Assembly: GCF_900110425.1 (NCBI RefSeq)
Contig: NZ_FODS01000002.1
Coordinates: forward strand, 1 to 64,000
Reading direction: 5' to 3'
Source: Salinihabitans flavidus
GTDB lineage: Bacteria > Pseudomonadota > Alphaproteobacteria > Rhodobacterales > Rhodobacteraceae
DNA length: 64,000 nt
Part shown: piece after piece, positions 24,715-34,117 of the stretch
Layout: the number at the start of each line of letters is the position of its first letter
Numbering within the stretch: position 1 is the first letter of the stretch
Made by a program: the position numbers and the translations under genes
The notes under the pieces: model-generated
What the model saw: the letters and a program-made list of their open reading frames with translations, nothing else
Database searches by the model: none
Told to the model about the DNA's origin: nothing

Positions 24715-25194
24715 ATGGGGATATTCGACCGTACCACGACCGGCCATGTCACGGCGCCACTGTCCGTTGCGGTTGAACGTGGCGCGCTTCGGTTCTTTGC
24801 CGAAACCATCGGGGAGACCGACCCGGTGCACTTCGACTCCGCCGCCGCCCGCGCCGCAGGGTATCCGGATCTGCGCGCCCCGCCAACCTATGCGGTCGTG
24901 CTCGACACGGCCGCCGCGACGGAGGCCACGCGCCGAGGACTGCCCAGGCTGCTCGATCTGATCGGTGCGGATCTGCGCTACCTGCTGCACGGAACCGAAC
25001 GCTATTGCTACCACGGCACCATCCATGCCGGGGACACGCTCGAGATCACTCATGAGGTGACAGGCTTTTCCGACGCGAAGGGCGGCGCGCTGGAAATCGC
25101 CCATCTGAAAATGCGGATCACCCACCCCGCGCGTGGCCCCCTTGTCATCGCCACCCGCGATCTCATCCACCGCCTGCCAAAGGTCCGGCCATGA
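24715..25194 (+). CDS. MaoC-like hydratase, N-terminal type (FAS1_DH)
   Basis: A 159-residue hot-dog-fold protein like the N-terminal half of MaoC enoyl-CoA hydratases (VERGALRFFAETIGETDPVHFDSAAARAAGYPDLRAPPTYAVVL). Such proteins form heterodimers with a second MaoC subunit, encoded here by the next gene with a 4-bp overlap. This half usually shapes the acyl-binding tunnel while the partner carries the catalytic Asp/His. I chose the ATG at 24715, where the similarity begins. Confidence 0.8.
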   Translation: MGIFDRTTTGHVTAPLSVAVERGALRFFAETIGETDPVHFDSAAARAAGYPDLRAPPTYAVVLDTAAATEATRRGLPRLLDLIGADLRYLLHGTERYCYHGTIHAGDTLEITHEVTGFSDAKGGALEIAHLKMRITHPARGPLVIATRDLIHRLPKVRP

Positions 25195-25601
25195 CCCCGC
25201 AAACCGCCCGGCCGGGCGACAGCCTTCCGCCCCTGACATTCGGGCCGATCACCCGCGCCATGCTCGCGCTCTATGCCGGGGCCTCCGGCGATCACAACCC
25301 GATCCATATCGACATCGATTTTGCCAGACAGGCGGGGCAGCAGGATGTCTTTGCCCATGGCATGCTGTCGATGGCACAGCTTGGCCGCCTTGTGACGGGC
25401 TGGGCCGGGCAAGACCGGCTTCTTGCGCTCAGCGCCCGCTTCACCGCCATCACCCCGGTCGGCGCCACGCTGACGCTCACCGGCGACGTAACGGAACGGC
25501 TGGAGATTGATGGAAATCCGGTGCTGCACCTCACGCTCGCCGCTACACTGGCAGACGGAACACGCACGCTCAGGGGGCAGGCCACCGTCTGCGCCGCCTG
25601 A
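25191..25601 (+). CDS. MaoC-family hydratase (catalytic subunit)
   Basis: A 136-residue R-hydratase-like hot-dog protein. The hydratase-2 motif is complete: D34 and H39 in ASGDHNPIHID, followed by GQQDVFAHGMLSMAQLGR. It would hydrate a trans-2-enoyl-CoA to an (R)-3-hydroxyacyl-CoA, as a heterodimer with the product of the preceding gene. The start overlaps the previous stop as ATGA. Next is an acyl-CoA dehydrogenase gene 21 bp downstream. Confidence 0.85.
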   Translation: MTPQTARPGDSLPPLTFGPITRAMLALYAGASGDHNPIHIDIDFARQAGQQDVFAHGMLSMAQLGRLVTGWAGQDRLLALSARFTAITPVGATLTLTGDVTERLEIDGNPVLHLTLAATLADGTRTLRGQATVCAA

Positions 25602-25622
25602 CACCGAGGAGGAGGACCACCC

Positions 25623-26771
25623 ATGCCCAACCATCTTTGGATGACCGACGAGCACCGCGCCTACCGCGACACCGTCGCCCGCTTCTTTGCCGAGGATTTC
25701 GAACCCAACCGCCGGGACTGGACCACCGCCGGGGTCATTCCCCGGGCGTTCTGGAAAAAGGCGGGGGATCTGGGCCTGCTCGGTGCCACCATCCCCGAAG
25801 ACCACGGCGGGCTTGACCTGTCGCGCCATTTCGACGCCGTGACCTTCATCGAACAGGCCCGGGCCGGCGACAGCGGCTGGGGCTTTTCGGTTCACAATAT
25901 CGCCACCCATTACATTGTCGCCTATGGCACCGATGAACAGAAATCGCGCTGGCTTCCCAAGCTCGCCAGCGGAGAGATGGTCGGCGCCATCGCCATGACC
26001 GAACCGGGCACCGGCTCGGATCTGCAAGCGGTGCGCACCACCGCGATTGCCGATGGCAACGAATATCTCATCAACGGCTCCAAGACCTTCATCACCAATG
26101 GCGGCAGCGCCGATCTTCTGGTGCTCGTGGCCAAGACCGATCCGAAATCCCGCTCCAAAGGCGTCTCGCTTCTGATCGTGGAGACCGAGGGGCTGGATGG
26201 CTTCAGCGTCGGCCGCCGCCTCGACAAACTCGGGATGAAGCGCAACGACACCGCGGAGCTGAATTTCGACGATGTCCGCATTCCCCGCACGCATCTTCTT
26301 GGCAGCGAGGAAGGCGAGGGCTTCTATCAGTTGATGAAGCAGCTTCCATGGGAGCGGCTGATCCTTGGCTATGGCGCGCTCGGCGCGGCGCAATGTGCGC
26401 TCGACGTGACGCTCGATTATGTGCGAGAGCGCAAGGCGTTCGGGCAACGCATCATGGATTTTCAGAACACCCGCTTTCAATTGGCCGAATGCGCCACGAA
26501 GATCGAACTTCTCGCCGCCTTCCTCGATCAGTGCCTGGAAGAGCTTGAACAAGGCAGCCTGACCCCGGAGAAGGCCGCGATGGCCAAATGGTGGGGCAGC
26601 CAGGCGCAATGTGAGATCATCGACGAATGCCTGCAACTGCATGGCGGTTACGGCTACATGAGCGAATACCTGATCTGCGAGCTTTACGCGGACGCGCGCG
26701 TGCAGAAGATCTACGGCGGCACCAACGAGATCATGAAGGAATTGATCGCGCGCGGACTGGACAAGGACTGA
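25623..26771 (+). CDS. Acyl-CoA dehydrogenase, LCAD type
   Basis: A 382-residue FAD flavoenzyme that introduces the 2,3-double bond into an acyl-CoA. The FAD/substrate signatures AIAMTEPGTGSDLQAVRTT and SKTFITNGGSADLLVLVAKTD are clear. The position of the MCAD base is glycine (IYGGTNEIMKELI); instead E244 in QLPWERLILGY occupies the alternative site used by long-chain and isovaleryl enzymes, which accept long or branched substrates. A GGAGGAGGACCACCC leader precedes the ATG. It is third in a four-gene operon. Confidence 0.93.
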   Translation: MPNHLWMTDEHRAYRDTVARFFAEDFEPNRRDWTTAGVIPRAFWKKAGDLGLLGATIPEDHGGLDLSRHFDAVTFIEQARAGDSGWGFSVHNIATHYIVAYGTDEQKSRWLPKLASGEMVGAIAMTEPGTGSDLQAVRTTAIADGNEYLINGSKTFITNGGSADLLVLVAKTDPKSRSKGVSLLIVETEGLDGFSVGRRLDKLGMKRNDTAELNFDDVRIPRTHLLGSEEGEGFYQLMKQLPWERLILGYGALGAAQCALDVTLDYVRERKAFGQRIMDFQNTRFQLAECATKIELLAAFLDQCLEELEQGSLTPEKAAMAKWWGSQAQCEIIDECLQLHGGYGYMSEYLICELYADARVQKIYGGTNEIMKELIARGLDKD

Positions 26772-26775
26772 CGCC

Positions 26776-27900
26776 ATGAGCGCAGAGAATGACACCCCCG
26801 CCGCGATGCTCTCGGGACTGCGCGTCATCGAGGTGGAGGGGCTGGGCCCTGCCCCCTTCGCCGCCATGATGCTGGCCGATCTCGGGGCCGATGTGATCAC
26901 CCTTCATCGCAAGCAAGGCGGCGACCGCGTCACGCCAGAGGCCAGCCTGCTCGATCGCGGCAAACGCTCCATTACGCTCGATCTCAAGGATGCGGACGAT
27001 CTGGCCACCGCGCAGGCGCTCATAGACGGAGCCGACGTGCTGATCGAGGGCTTCCGCCCCGGCGTAATGGAACGGCTCGGTCTGGGCCCCGCCGATTGCC
27101 ACGCCCGCAACCCGGCGCTGGTCTACGGCCGCATGACCGGCTGGGGCCAGACCGGGCCGCGCGCCGACCGGGCAGGCCATGACCTCAACTACATCGCCAC
27201 CTCCGGTGCGCTTTGGTATGCGTCAGAGCCGGGCACACCGCCGATCACGCCTGCCACGCTTCTGGGCGATATCGGCGGCGGGGCGCTCTATCTGGTGGTG
27301 GGTCTGCTCTCAGGACTGCTGAACGCGCGCGCCACCGGGCACGGCACGGTGGTCGATGCCGCCATCGTGGACGGATCGGCGCATATGATGGCGCTGCTCA
27401 TGGCGATCCGGCAGTCCGGGCAGTTCTCGATGGACCGCGGGCAAAGCCTTCTGGACGGGCCGCATTGGTCGCGCAGCTACAGATGCGCCGACGGCGGCTT
27501 CATCACGGTGCAGGCGCTGGAGGGCAAATTCTACGCCGCGTTTCTCGAAAAGATGGACCTGACCGACGATCCCGACTTTCAACGCCAGCATGACGCCCGG
27601 CTCTGGCCCGCGCTGACCGGCAGGCTGGCGGATATCTTCGCCGGCCAGCCCCGCGAGCATTGGGCAGACCTCTTCGAGGGATCCGACGCCTGCGTCGCGG
27701 CCGTCCGGTCACCGCAAGAGGCCGCACAGGAGCCCCATATGGCCTTCCGCGGTGTGTGGCAGAGCCCGGAGGGTGTTCTGCAACCCTCCCCCGCCCCGCG
27801 GTTCGATGGGCAGGCCCCCGCTCTCAATCCCGCGCCCCGGCGCGGCGAGCATACCGACGAAGTTCGGGCAGAATTGCAGCGGCCCGGCCGGGGCCGCTGA
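26776..27900 (+). CDS. CaiB/BaiF family, alpha-methylacyl-CoA racemase-like
   Basis: A 374-residue family III CoA-transferase fold protein. The stretch YGRMTGWGQTGPRADRAGHD followed by LNYIATSGAL matches alpha-methylacyl-CoA racemases; the racemase His/Asp pair is present as H135 (AGHDLNY) and D165 (LLGDIGGGAL). It would interconvert 2-methylacyl-CoA epimers rather than transfer CoA. It is four bases after the dehydrogenase gene and ends the operon. The racemase assignment rests on motif memory; a CoA-transferase role is the alternative. Confidence 0.82.
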   Translation: MSAENDTPAAMLSGLRVIEVEGLGPAPFAAMMLADLGADVITLHRKQGGDRVTPEASLLDRGKRSITLDLKDADDLATAQALIDGADVLIEGFRPGVMERLGLGPADCHARNPALVYGRMTGWGQTGPRADRAGHDLNYIATSGALWYASEPGTPPITPATLLGDIGGGALYLVVGLLSGLLNARATGHGTVVDAAIVDGSAHMMALLMAIRQSGQFSMDRGQSLLDGPHWSRSYRCADGGFITVQALEGKFYAAFLEKMDLTDDPDFQRQHDARLWPALTGRLADIFAGQPREHWADLFEGSDACVAAVRSPQEAAQEPHMAFRGVWQSPEGVLQPSPAPRFDGQAPALNPAPRRGEHTDEVRAELQRPGRGR

Positions 27901-27905
27901 TGTCG

Positions 27906-27941
27906 ATACCGGCACCGACGTAATACCGACAAAATACCGAC
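27906..27941 (-). repeat. 11-bp-periodic GTCGGTAT array, copy A
   Basis: In the 44-bp gap between the convergent racemase and hemE stops. On the minus strand the units GTCGGTAT (27941-27934), GTCGGTAT (27930-27923) and GTCGGTGC (27919-27912) repeat every 11 bp. The 32 bases from 27941 to 27910 match 53914-53945 in 29 positions. Role unknown. Confidence 0.65.
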
Positions 27942-27944
27942 GTT

Positions 27945-28988
27945 CTACCGCACGCGCTTTTCGCGCACCGTGTCGATCATCAGTTGCACATTTTCCGGGT
28001 CCGCATCAGGGGTGATTCCATGCCCCAGATTGAAGATATGCGGCCCCTTGGCGAAGGCATCGACAATGCGCCGCGTCTCGTCGATCAAGGGCTGACCGCC
28101 CGTAACCATATGGGAAGACTTGAGATTTCCCTGAACGCAGCCCTCCTTCTGCACATGGGCTGCGGCCCATTCCGAGCTTACCCCGTCATCGACGGCGACA
28201 CAATCGGCGCCGGTGGCACGGGCAAACCCCTCGAACCGCGCGCCGGCGCCCCTCGGAAAGGCGATGACCGGCACCCTGGGATGCCGCGCCTTGAGGGCTG
28301 CAATGATTTTCTTCGCCGGTTCAAGGGCATAGCGATCAAAATCGTCGCCCCTCAAAGACCCGGCCCAACTGTCGAACAGCTTCACAACCTCTGCCCCCGC
28401 CTCGATCTGCGCTGACAGGTATTCAATCGTTCCTTCGGTCAGACGCGCCATCACGGCTTCAAACAGCGCCGGGTTTTCATCTTTGAGCGCATGCGCTGGC
28501 CCCTGATCGGGCGTGCCCCGCCCCGCGATCATGTAGGTCGCCACCGTCCAGGGCGCCCCCGCAAACCCAATGAGCGTTGTCTCGTCGGGCAATTCACCGC
28601 TCACAGTGCGCAACGTCTGATACACAGGGTTGAGCATCTCGTGAACCTCAGACGCGGGTTTAAGCTTTTCGAAATCTTCTTGTGTTTCAATCGTCGAAAG
28701 GCGCGGCCCCTCGCCCGTGACAAACCATAGATCGGCGCCCAACGCCTGCGGCAGCAACAGGATATCGGCAAAAAGGATCGCGCCGTCAAAGCCATAGCGT
28801 CGGATGGGCTGCAAAGTGACCTCGGCAGCCAGTTCCGGATTGTAACAGAGCGACAGGAAATCGCCTGCCTTCTCGCGGGTTGCGCGATACTCGGGCAGAT
28901 ACCGTCCCGCCTGCCGCATCATCCAGATCGGCGGAACCTCCTGCACCTCGCCGGCCAGCGCCTTCAGGATGGTTTTCGTTTCTGCCAT
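27945..28988 (-). CDS. hemE: Uroporphyrinogen decarboxylase
   Basis: A 347-residue HemE that removes four acetate carboxyls from uroporphyrinogen III to give coproporphyrinogen III in heme synthesis. Signatures are [17 protein letters not shown] near the N-terminus and the [16 protein letters not shown] block in the middle, both intact, with the substrate-binding arginine and aspartate ([12 protein letters not shown]). Length is normal. It is divergent from hemC, a frequent arrangement in Rhodobacteraceae, with 113 bp between the starts. Confidence 0.97.
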   Translation of the reverse strand: MAETKTILKALAGEVQEVPPIWMMRQAGRYLPEYRATREKAGDFLSLCYNPELAAEVTLQPIRRYGFDGAILFADILLLPQALGADLWFVTGEGPRLSTIETQEDFEKLKPASEVHEMLNPVYQTLRTVSGELPDETTLIGFAGAPWTVATYMIAGRGTPDQGPAHALKDENPALFEAVMARLTEGTIEYLSAQIEAGAEVVKLFDSWAGSLRGDDFDRYALEPAKKIIAALKARHPRVPVIAFPRGAGARFEGFARATGADCVAVDDGVSSEWAAAHVQKEGCVQGNLKSSHMVTGGQPLIDETRRIVDAFAKGPHIFNLGHGITPDADPENVQLMIDTVREKRVR

Positions 28989-29101
28989 TCAAGCCCCCTA
29001 TTTCCTCACGGCTTGGTCTAGCGCCCGCGACAGGATGTCAAGCCTGACGTGCCTTGTCACGGCCTCCGGCCACGTCTACACCCACCTCCATGACACGCAC
29101 C

Positions 29102-30037
29102 ATGCCCACCCCCGACTCGCCCTTGAAAATCGGCACCCGAGGCTCGCCATTGGCCCTTGCGCAGGCGCATGAGACACGCGATCGCATCGCCGCCGCCTTC
29201 GATCTGCCGCAGGAGGCGTTCGAGGTTGTCGCGATCAAGACCACCGGCGATCGCGTTCTGGATCGTGCGCTCAAGGAAATCGGGGGCAAGGGTCTGTTCA
29301 CCAAGGAAATTGAAGAGGCGCTTCTGTCCGGTGAAATCGACATCGCCGTTCACTCGATGAAGGACATGCCGGTTGAGCAGCCCCCCGGCCTCGTCCTCGA
29401 CACCTATCTTCCGCGCGAGGATGTGCGCGACGCTTTTGTCTCGCCCGTCGTCGCGCGGCTCACCGAGATGCCGCAGGGTGCGGTAGCTGGCACCTCGTCA
29501 CTGCGTCGTCGCTCGCAACTTCTCAATGCCCGACCTGACCTGCAAGTGGTTGAATTTCGGGGAAATGTTCAGACCCGATTAAAGAAACTCGCTGACGATG
29601 TCGCGGCCTGCACCTTTCTTGCGATGGCAGGTCTCAACCGCCTCGGGATGGCGCATATCGCCGCCTGTGCGCTAGAACCCGAAGAGATGCTGCCCGCCAT
29701 CGGACAGGGCGCCATCGGGATTGAGCGGCGCACCGGCGACAGCACAACCGCAGCCCTGCTGGAGGCGATACACGACCACACCACCGCGCAACGCCTCGCG
29801 GCCGAGCGCGCCTTTCTCGCCGGGCTGGACGGCTCTTGTGAAACGCCGATTGCCGGGCTTGCGGAACTTGACGGTGGCACGCTGCGTCTGCGCGGCGAAG
29901 TGCTGCGCCCTGATGGATCAGAACGTCATTTCGAAGACAAGAGCGCCCCGATAGAAGACGGCGCAGAGCTTGGTCGCGCCATGGCAGCCGTGCTACTCGC
30001 CCGCGCGGGTCCAGACTTCTTCTACTGGCACAACTAA
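29102..30037 (+). CDS. hemC: Hydroxymethylbilane synthase
   Basis: A 311-residue porphobilinogen deaminase that joins four porphobilinogens into hydroxymethylbilane. The catalytic aspartate lies in HSMKDMP, the cofactor-attachment cysteine is C246 (GLDGSCETPIAG), and the arginines of GTSSLRRRSQL bind substrate carboxylates. I chose the ATG at 29102; an ATG four codons upstream is possible. Divergent from hemE and convergent with the complex I subunit gene. Confidence 0.96.
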   Translation: MPTPDSPLKIGTRGSPLALAQAHETRDRIAAAFDLPQEAFEVVAIKTTGDRVLDRALKEIGGKGLFTKEIEEALLSGEIDIAVHSMKDMPVEQPPGLVLDTYLPREDVRDAFVSPVVARLTEMPQGAVAGTSSLRRRSQLLNARPDLQVVEFRGNVQTRLKKLADDVAACTFLAMAGLNRLGMAHIAACALEPEEMLPAIGQGAIGIERRTGDSTTAALLEAIHDHTTAQRLAAERAFLAGLDGSCETPIAGLAELDGGTLRLRGEVLRPDGSERHFEDKSAPIEDGAELGRAMAAVLLARAGPDFFYWHN

Positions 30038-30114
30038 CACGGCTTCATCCGCGAACAACGCCCCGGCGCACAACCGTGGCTCATTCGGAATTTCCTCTAA
30101 CGAGAGTATCCGAC

Positions 30115-30426
30115 TCAATGCGTCCAAGGCACACGCCGGTCGGGCACGAAGTTCTCTCCATATCCACGCGGCCGGATATTGGGCTTGCGCGGCTTGGGGA
30201 TCATCACCGTCGCCTCGATCCCGTGTTCCTCGGCATACTCCAACGCGGCCTCCTTCGTAGGGAAACTCATTCTCACCTGTGTCTGAGTATCGGCGGAACT
30301 CGTCCATCCCATGAGCGGATCAACATCGCGACCCCGTGACTGGGTGAACTCAAGCACCCAGTTTTTCGTATTTGCGGTGCCAGACTGCATCGCGTTGCGG
30401 GCCGGTCTATAGATACGCGCCTTCAT
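30115..30426 (-). CDS. ETC complex I subunit (NDUFS4-like)
   Basis: A 103-residue protein of the ETC_C1_NDUFA/NDUFS4 family, the 18-kDa accessory subunit of respiratory complex I found in mitochondria and alphaproteobacteria. Typical motifs are [44 protein letters not shown] and [15 protein letters not shown]. The ATG at 30426 follows AAGGAGATTGTG. It is a stand-alone gene, divergent from uvrB, away from the nuo cluster, as is usual in this class. Confidence 0.95.
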   Translation of the reverse strand: MKARIYRPARNAMQSGTANTKNWVLEFTQSRGRDVDPLMGWTSSADTQTQVRMSFPTKEAALEYAEEHGIEATVMIPKPRKPNIRPRGYGENFVPDRRVPWTH

Positions 30427-30644
30427 CACAATCTCCTTGCGGTGCTGGGATCTTATCAGGGATTTGGGTCAGTCGGGCAAGTGCCGATTTCGCACGACCG
30501 CACGGTTGTTCCGCGAAACCATGCCCCCCCCAAACACGCGTGCCGACCCAGTACCCGTGAGGAATTTCTCTCTGCGTGGCTCAATCGGGGTTGCACCGCA
30601 GTCATATCGTCCCAAACTAAGAGCTTCGAACAAGGAGAGTTCCG

Positions 30645-32843
30645 ATGCCCTACGCCGATTCCGACAGGAGCGCGCCAATACTGCATGCATCAGCACCGGA
30701 CGTGAAATCCCGCCCCAAGCTTGAGGGCGGAAAGAAGTTCGTGATGGCCACCACGTTCGAAGCTGCGGGCGACCAGCCCACGGCCATCGCGGAACTGTCA
30801 ACCGGCATCCTTGAGGGCGAACGTGATCAGGTGCTTCTTGGGGCCACCGGTACCGGCAAGACCTTCACCATGGCGAGTGTGATCGAGAAAACGCAAAAGC
30901 CCGCGATCATCCTTGCCCCCAACAAGACACTCGCCGCACAACTTTATGGTGAATTCAAGAATTTCTTTCCTGAGAACGCGGTGGAATACTTCGTCTCCTA
31001 CTACGACTACTATCAGCCCGAAGCCTATGTCCCGCGTTCCGACACCTATATCGAAAAAGAAAGCCAGATAAACGAGCAGATCGACCGGATGCGCCACTCT
31101 GCCACGCGCGCGCTACTGGAGCGCGATGACGTGATCATCGTCGCCTCGGTATCCTGCATCTACGGCATCGGCTCTGTCGAAACATACGGTGCGATGACGC
31201 AGGATCTGAGGGTCGGGCAGGAGTATGATCAGCGGCAGGTGATGGCCGATCTTGTCGCGCAGCAATACCGCCGCAACGATCAGGCGTTTCAGCGCGGGTC
31301 ATTCCGGGTGCGCGGTGACAGCCTTGAAATCTTCCCCGCCCACCTTGAGGATCGCGCCTGGCGGCTGAGCTTCTTTGGCGAAGAGCTTGAGGCGATTACC
31401 GAATTCGATCCGCTGACCGGCGAGAAAACGGGTGGTTTCGAACAGATCCGCGTATACGCCAATAGCCACTACGTTACGCCCAAACCGACAATCCAGCAGG
31501 CGATCATCAACATCAAGAAAGAGCTGCGCCAGCGGCTTGACCAATTGGTGGGAAAAGGCAAGCTGCTGGAGGCGCAACGGTTGGAGCAGCGCACCAACTT
31601 CGACATCGAAATGTTGGAGGCGACCGGCGTGTGCAATGGGATCGAGAATTATTCGCGCTACCTCACCGGGCGCGCGCCCGGTGAGCCGCCCCCCACCCTG
31701 TTTGAGTTCATCCCCGACAATGCCATCGTCTTTGCCGATGAATCCCACGTTTCCGTGCCGCAAATCGGCGCCATGTACAAAGGCGACTACCGGCGCAAGT
31801 TCACGCTGGCCGAACACGGCTTTCGCCTACCGTCCTGCATGGACAACCGCCCGCTGAAGTTCGAGGAATGGGATGCCATGCGCCCTCAATCCGTTTTCGT
31901 CTCCGCCACCCCCGCCAAATGGGAGATGGAACAGACCGGCGGCGTCTTCACCGAACAAGTGATTCGCCCTACGGGTCTTCTCGATCCCGAGGTGGAAATC
32001 CGTCCTGTCGAAATGCAGGTTGATGACCTTCTCGACGAAGTGCGGCGCGTGTCGGAAAAGGGCTACCGCACATTGGTGACGACGCTGACCAAACGGATGG
32101 CCGAGGATCTGACGGAGTACCTGCACGAACAGGGTATTCGCGTGCGCTATATGCATTCCGACATCGACACCATCGAGCGGATCGAGATCCTTCGTGACCT
32201 TCGCCTTGGTGCTTTTGACGTTCTGGTGGGCATCAACCTTCTGCGTGAGGGGCTCGACATTCCAGAATGCGGATTGGTGGCGATTCTGGACGCGGACAAG
32301 GAAGGCTTCCTGCGGTCGGAAACCTCCCTTATTCAAACCATCGGCCGGGCGGCGCGCAACTCCGAAGGCCGCGTCATCATGTATGGTGATCGCATCACTG
32401 GCTCCATGCAGCGCGCGATCGATGAAACCGACCGCCGCCGCGAGAAGCAGATCGCCTACAATGTGAAACACGGCGTCACGCCAGCCACGATTCAGAAGAA
32501 TGTCGAGGATGTGCTTGCCGGCCTCTATCGCGGCGATGTGGATATGTCCCGCGTCACGGCGAAAGTGGATAAACCACTGCACGGAGCCAATCTGGAAGCG
32601 GTTCTGGACGGGCTGCGAACCGATATGCGAAAGGCCGCCGAAAACCTTGAGTTCGAGGAGGCCGCCCGCTTGCGCGATGAGGTGAAGCGGCTCGAAGCCG
32701 TCGATCTGGCTATCGCCGACGACCCACTCGCCCGCCAGCAGGCAGTGGAAAAGGTCAGCGAAGAGGCGGTGAAGGGCCGCGGACGGTCCACCGGGGGCCG
32801 GCCGGGACAGCGGGGCGGTAATGTGAAGCGGAAGGGACGGTAG
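30645..32843 (+). CDS. uvrB: UvrABC excinuclease subunit B
   Basis: A 732-residue helicase-like DNA-damage verifier of nucleotide excision repair. Walker A GATGTGKT is at 66-73, the beta-hairpin [12 protein letters not shown] follows, DESH forms motif II, and helicase motif VI is [13 protein letters not shown]. The C-terminal UVR motif ([18 protein letters not shown]), which contacts UvrC, is present, followed by a basic Gly-rich tail. The ATG at 30645 has AAGGAG upstream. I looked for an alphaproteobacterial LexA box (GTTC-N7-GTTC) in its promoter and saw none. Confidence 0.98.
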   Translation: MPYADSDRSAPILHASAPDVKSRPKLEGGKKFVMATTFEAAGDQPTAIAELSTGILEGERDQVLLGATGTGKTFTMASVIEKTQKPAIILAPNKTLAAQLYGEFKNFFPENAVEYFVSYYDYYQPEAYVPRSDTYIEKESQINEQIDRMRHSATRALLERDDVIIVASVSCIYGIGSVETYGAMTQDLRVGQEYDQRQVMADLVAQQYRRNDQAFQRGSFRVRGDSLEIFPAHLEDRAWRLSFFGEELEAITEFDPLTGEKTGGFEQIRVYANSHYVTPKPTIQQAIINIKKELRQRLDQLVGKGKLLEAQRLEQRTNFDIEMLEATGVCNGIENYSRYLTGRAPGEPPPTLFEFIPDNAIVFADESHVSVPQIGAMYKGDYRRKFTLAEHGFRLPSCMDNRPLKFEEWDAMRPQSVFVSATPAKWEMEQTGGVFTEQVIRPTGLLDPEVEIRPVEMQVDDLLDEVRRVSEKGYRTLVTTLTKRMAEDLTEYLHEQGIRVRYMHSDIDTIERIEILRDLRLGAFDVLVGINLLREGLDIPECGLVAILDADKEGFLRSETSLIQTIGRAARNSEGRVIMYGDRITGSMQRAIDETDRRREKQIAYNVKHGVTPATIQKNVEDVLAGLYRGDVDMSRVTAKVDKPLHGANLEAVLDGLRTDMRKAAENLEFEEAARLRDEVKRLEAVDLAIADDPLARQQAVEKVSEEAVKGRGRSTGGRPGQRGGNVKRKGR

Positions 32844-33048
32844 ACGAGCAACTGCGCTAGGCGGATGCAGCGCATCGCCTCCGTTTCAGGACAGTCCAAC
32901 TCAACACGCGCCGCATGTCGCCTTCTTCCTGCTTCATCGCAAAATGGCGCCTGTCTCTAGGTTACCGGGTCATGCCGCCACTGGTTTCCTCTTGGATTGG
33001 AGGGAAGAAATCGGTCGTCCAACCTCTTGCTGAATAGGGGCTCCGCTG

Positions 33049-34116
33049 TCACCCGCCAATGCGAACGAGATGATTATCCCAGGCACGCTCTGCGCGCCGC
33101 TCGAGCCGAAGTGTCGTCCGAATGGTGCTGAAGATTCCGCCCATCCCATCCGTCAGAACGAAGTTGGCGCCGTCGGGGGCAATGCCGCAGACATCGCGAC
33201 GGCGCAGGGTGGCAAGAAAATCGCCCTCGAGGCTATAGATATGCACCCGCCCGCCGCGCGGCGACGTGATCGCGGCCCGCCCGCCGGCAATGGCGACGCT
33301 ACCCGCATACCCGTCCATGGCAATCTGTTCGGTCAAATCGGCCGCGCAAAGGACAGGCGCGCCACCCAAGCGATGAAATCCGAGCAACGGGGCCGGATCC
33401 GGCATCGGACCCTGCCACTGCATTGCAAAGGCAACTACACCGTCGCCCGCAGCAAGATGCCGGATCGACGCCTTGTGCAGTTCGGGACCAAGCGCGACGC
33501 TCTCCTTCACCCCTCCCGCAAGCGTCACGTAGCTGAGATTGGGGTGCATCGTATCGAGATTTTGCTTCTCACGGCCATTGTCCGGATGGGTCCGGATGCC
33601 GCCATTGGCAACGGCGAGAACGTCACCGGGCAGCGCGATGATTTCATGCGGCCCGATCCCGCCCGAGGGTATTTCGCCTATTCGCCTATAGCCCGCGTCT
33701 CGCGCCCAGAGCCCGATGCGCCCTTCGCCGGTCTCGATATCGTTTTCAGTTGTACAAAGCACCGCACCCTCCTCGATGAAGGCTCCATGCCCATACAAGT
33801 GCCGCCCGGCAGGTGCGTTGAGTCGGTGTAGCAGGCGGCCCGTCGCGCAGTCGATTACCATAGCGAAGGTGCCGGGGCGACGGGCAATGGCGACGGCTTC
33901 GGGCATGCGTGGATGCGCCGCGGCGGCATGGCCTCGGTCAGGCAACGGGATGCGAAGCACATCTGCCCCGGTCCGATCAAGACCAAAGAGTGCGTAGGTT
34001 CCATCCGGCTCGCGCGCTGCTGCGAGAAAGGCCGGACTTCCGGCATCGGCCCAGCTCAACGATGGCAGCGCGCTCGCAGCGGCAAGCGCGGTCATAAACT
34101 CTCGCCGCGTGGACAT
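33049..34116 (-). CDS. DUF1513-domain exported protein
   Basis: A 355-residue DUF1513 beta-propeller-like protein of unknown biochemical role. The N-terminus, MSTRREFMTALAAASALPSL, carries a twin-arginine-like leader, so export through Tat is likely. Repeated WD/quinoprotein-like blades are visible (DRTGADVLRIPLPDRGHAAAAHP and HGAFIEEGAVLCTTEND, the latter a family hallmark). It starts one base after the imelysin stop and is the last gene of the iron cluster; DUF1513 usually accompanies DHOR and imelysin genes. Confidence 0.88.
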   Translation of the reverse strand: MSTRREFMTALAAASALPSLSWADAGSPAFLAAAREPDGTYALFGLDRTGADVLRIPLPDRGHAAAAHPRMPEAVAIARRPGTFAMVIDCATGRLLHRLNAPAGRHLYGHGAFIEEGAVLCTTENDIETGEGRIGLWARDAGYRRIGEIPSGGIGPHEIIALPGDVLAVANGGIRTHPDNGREKQNLDTMHPNLSYVTLAGGVKESVALGPELHKASIRHLAAGDGVVAFAMQWQGPMPDPAPLLGFHRLGGAPVLCAADLTEQIAMDGYAGSVAIAGGRAAITSPRGGRVHIYSLEGDFLATLRRRDVCGIAPDGANFVLTDGMGGIFSTIRTTLRLERRAERAWDNHLVRIGG

Positions 34117-34117
34117 G

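Noticed and set aside
30430-30644. LexA box before uvrB
   Set aside because: I looked for GTTC-N7-GTTC and did not find it.
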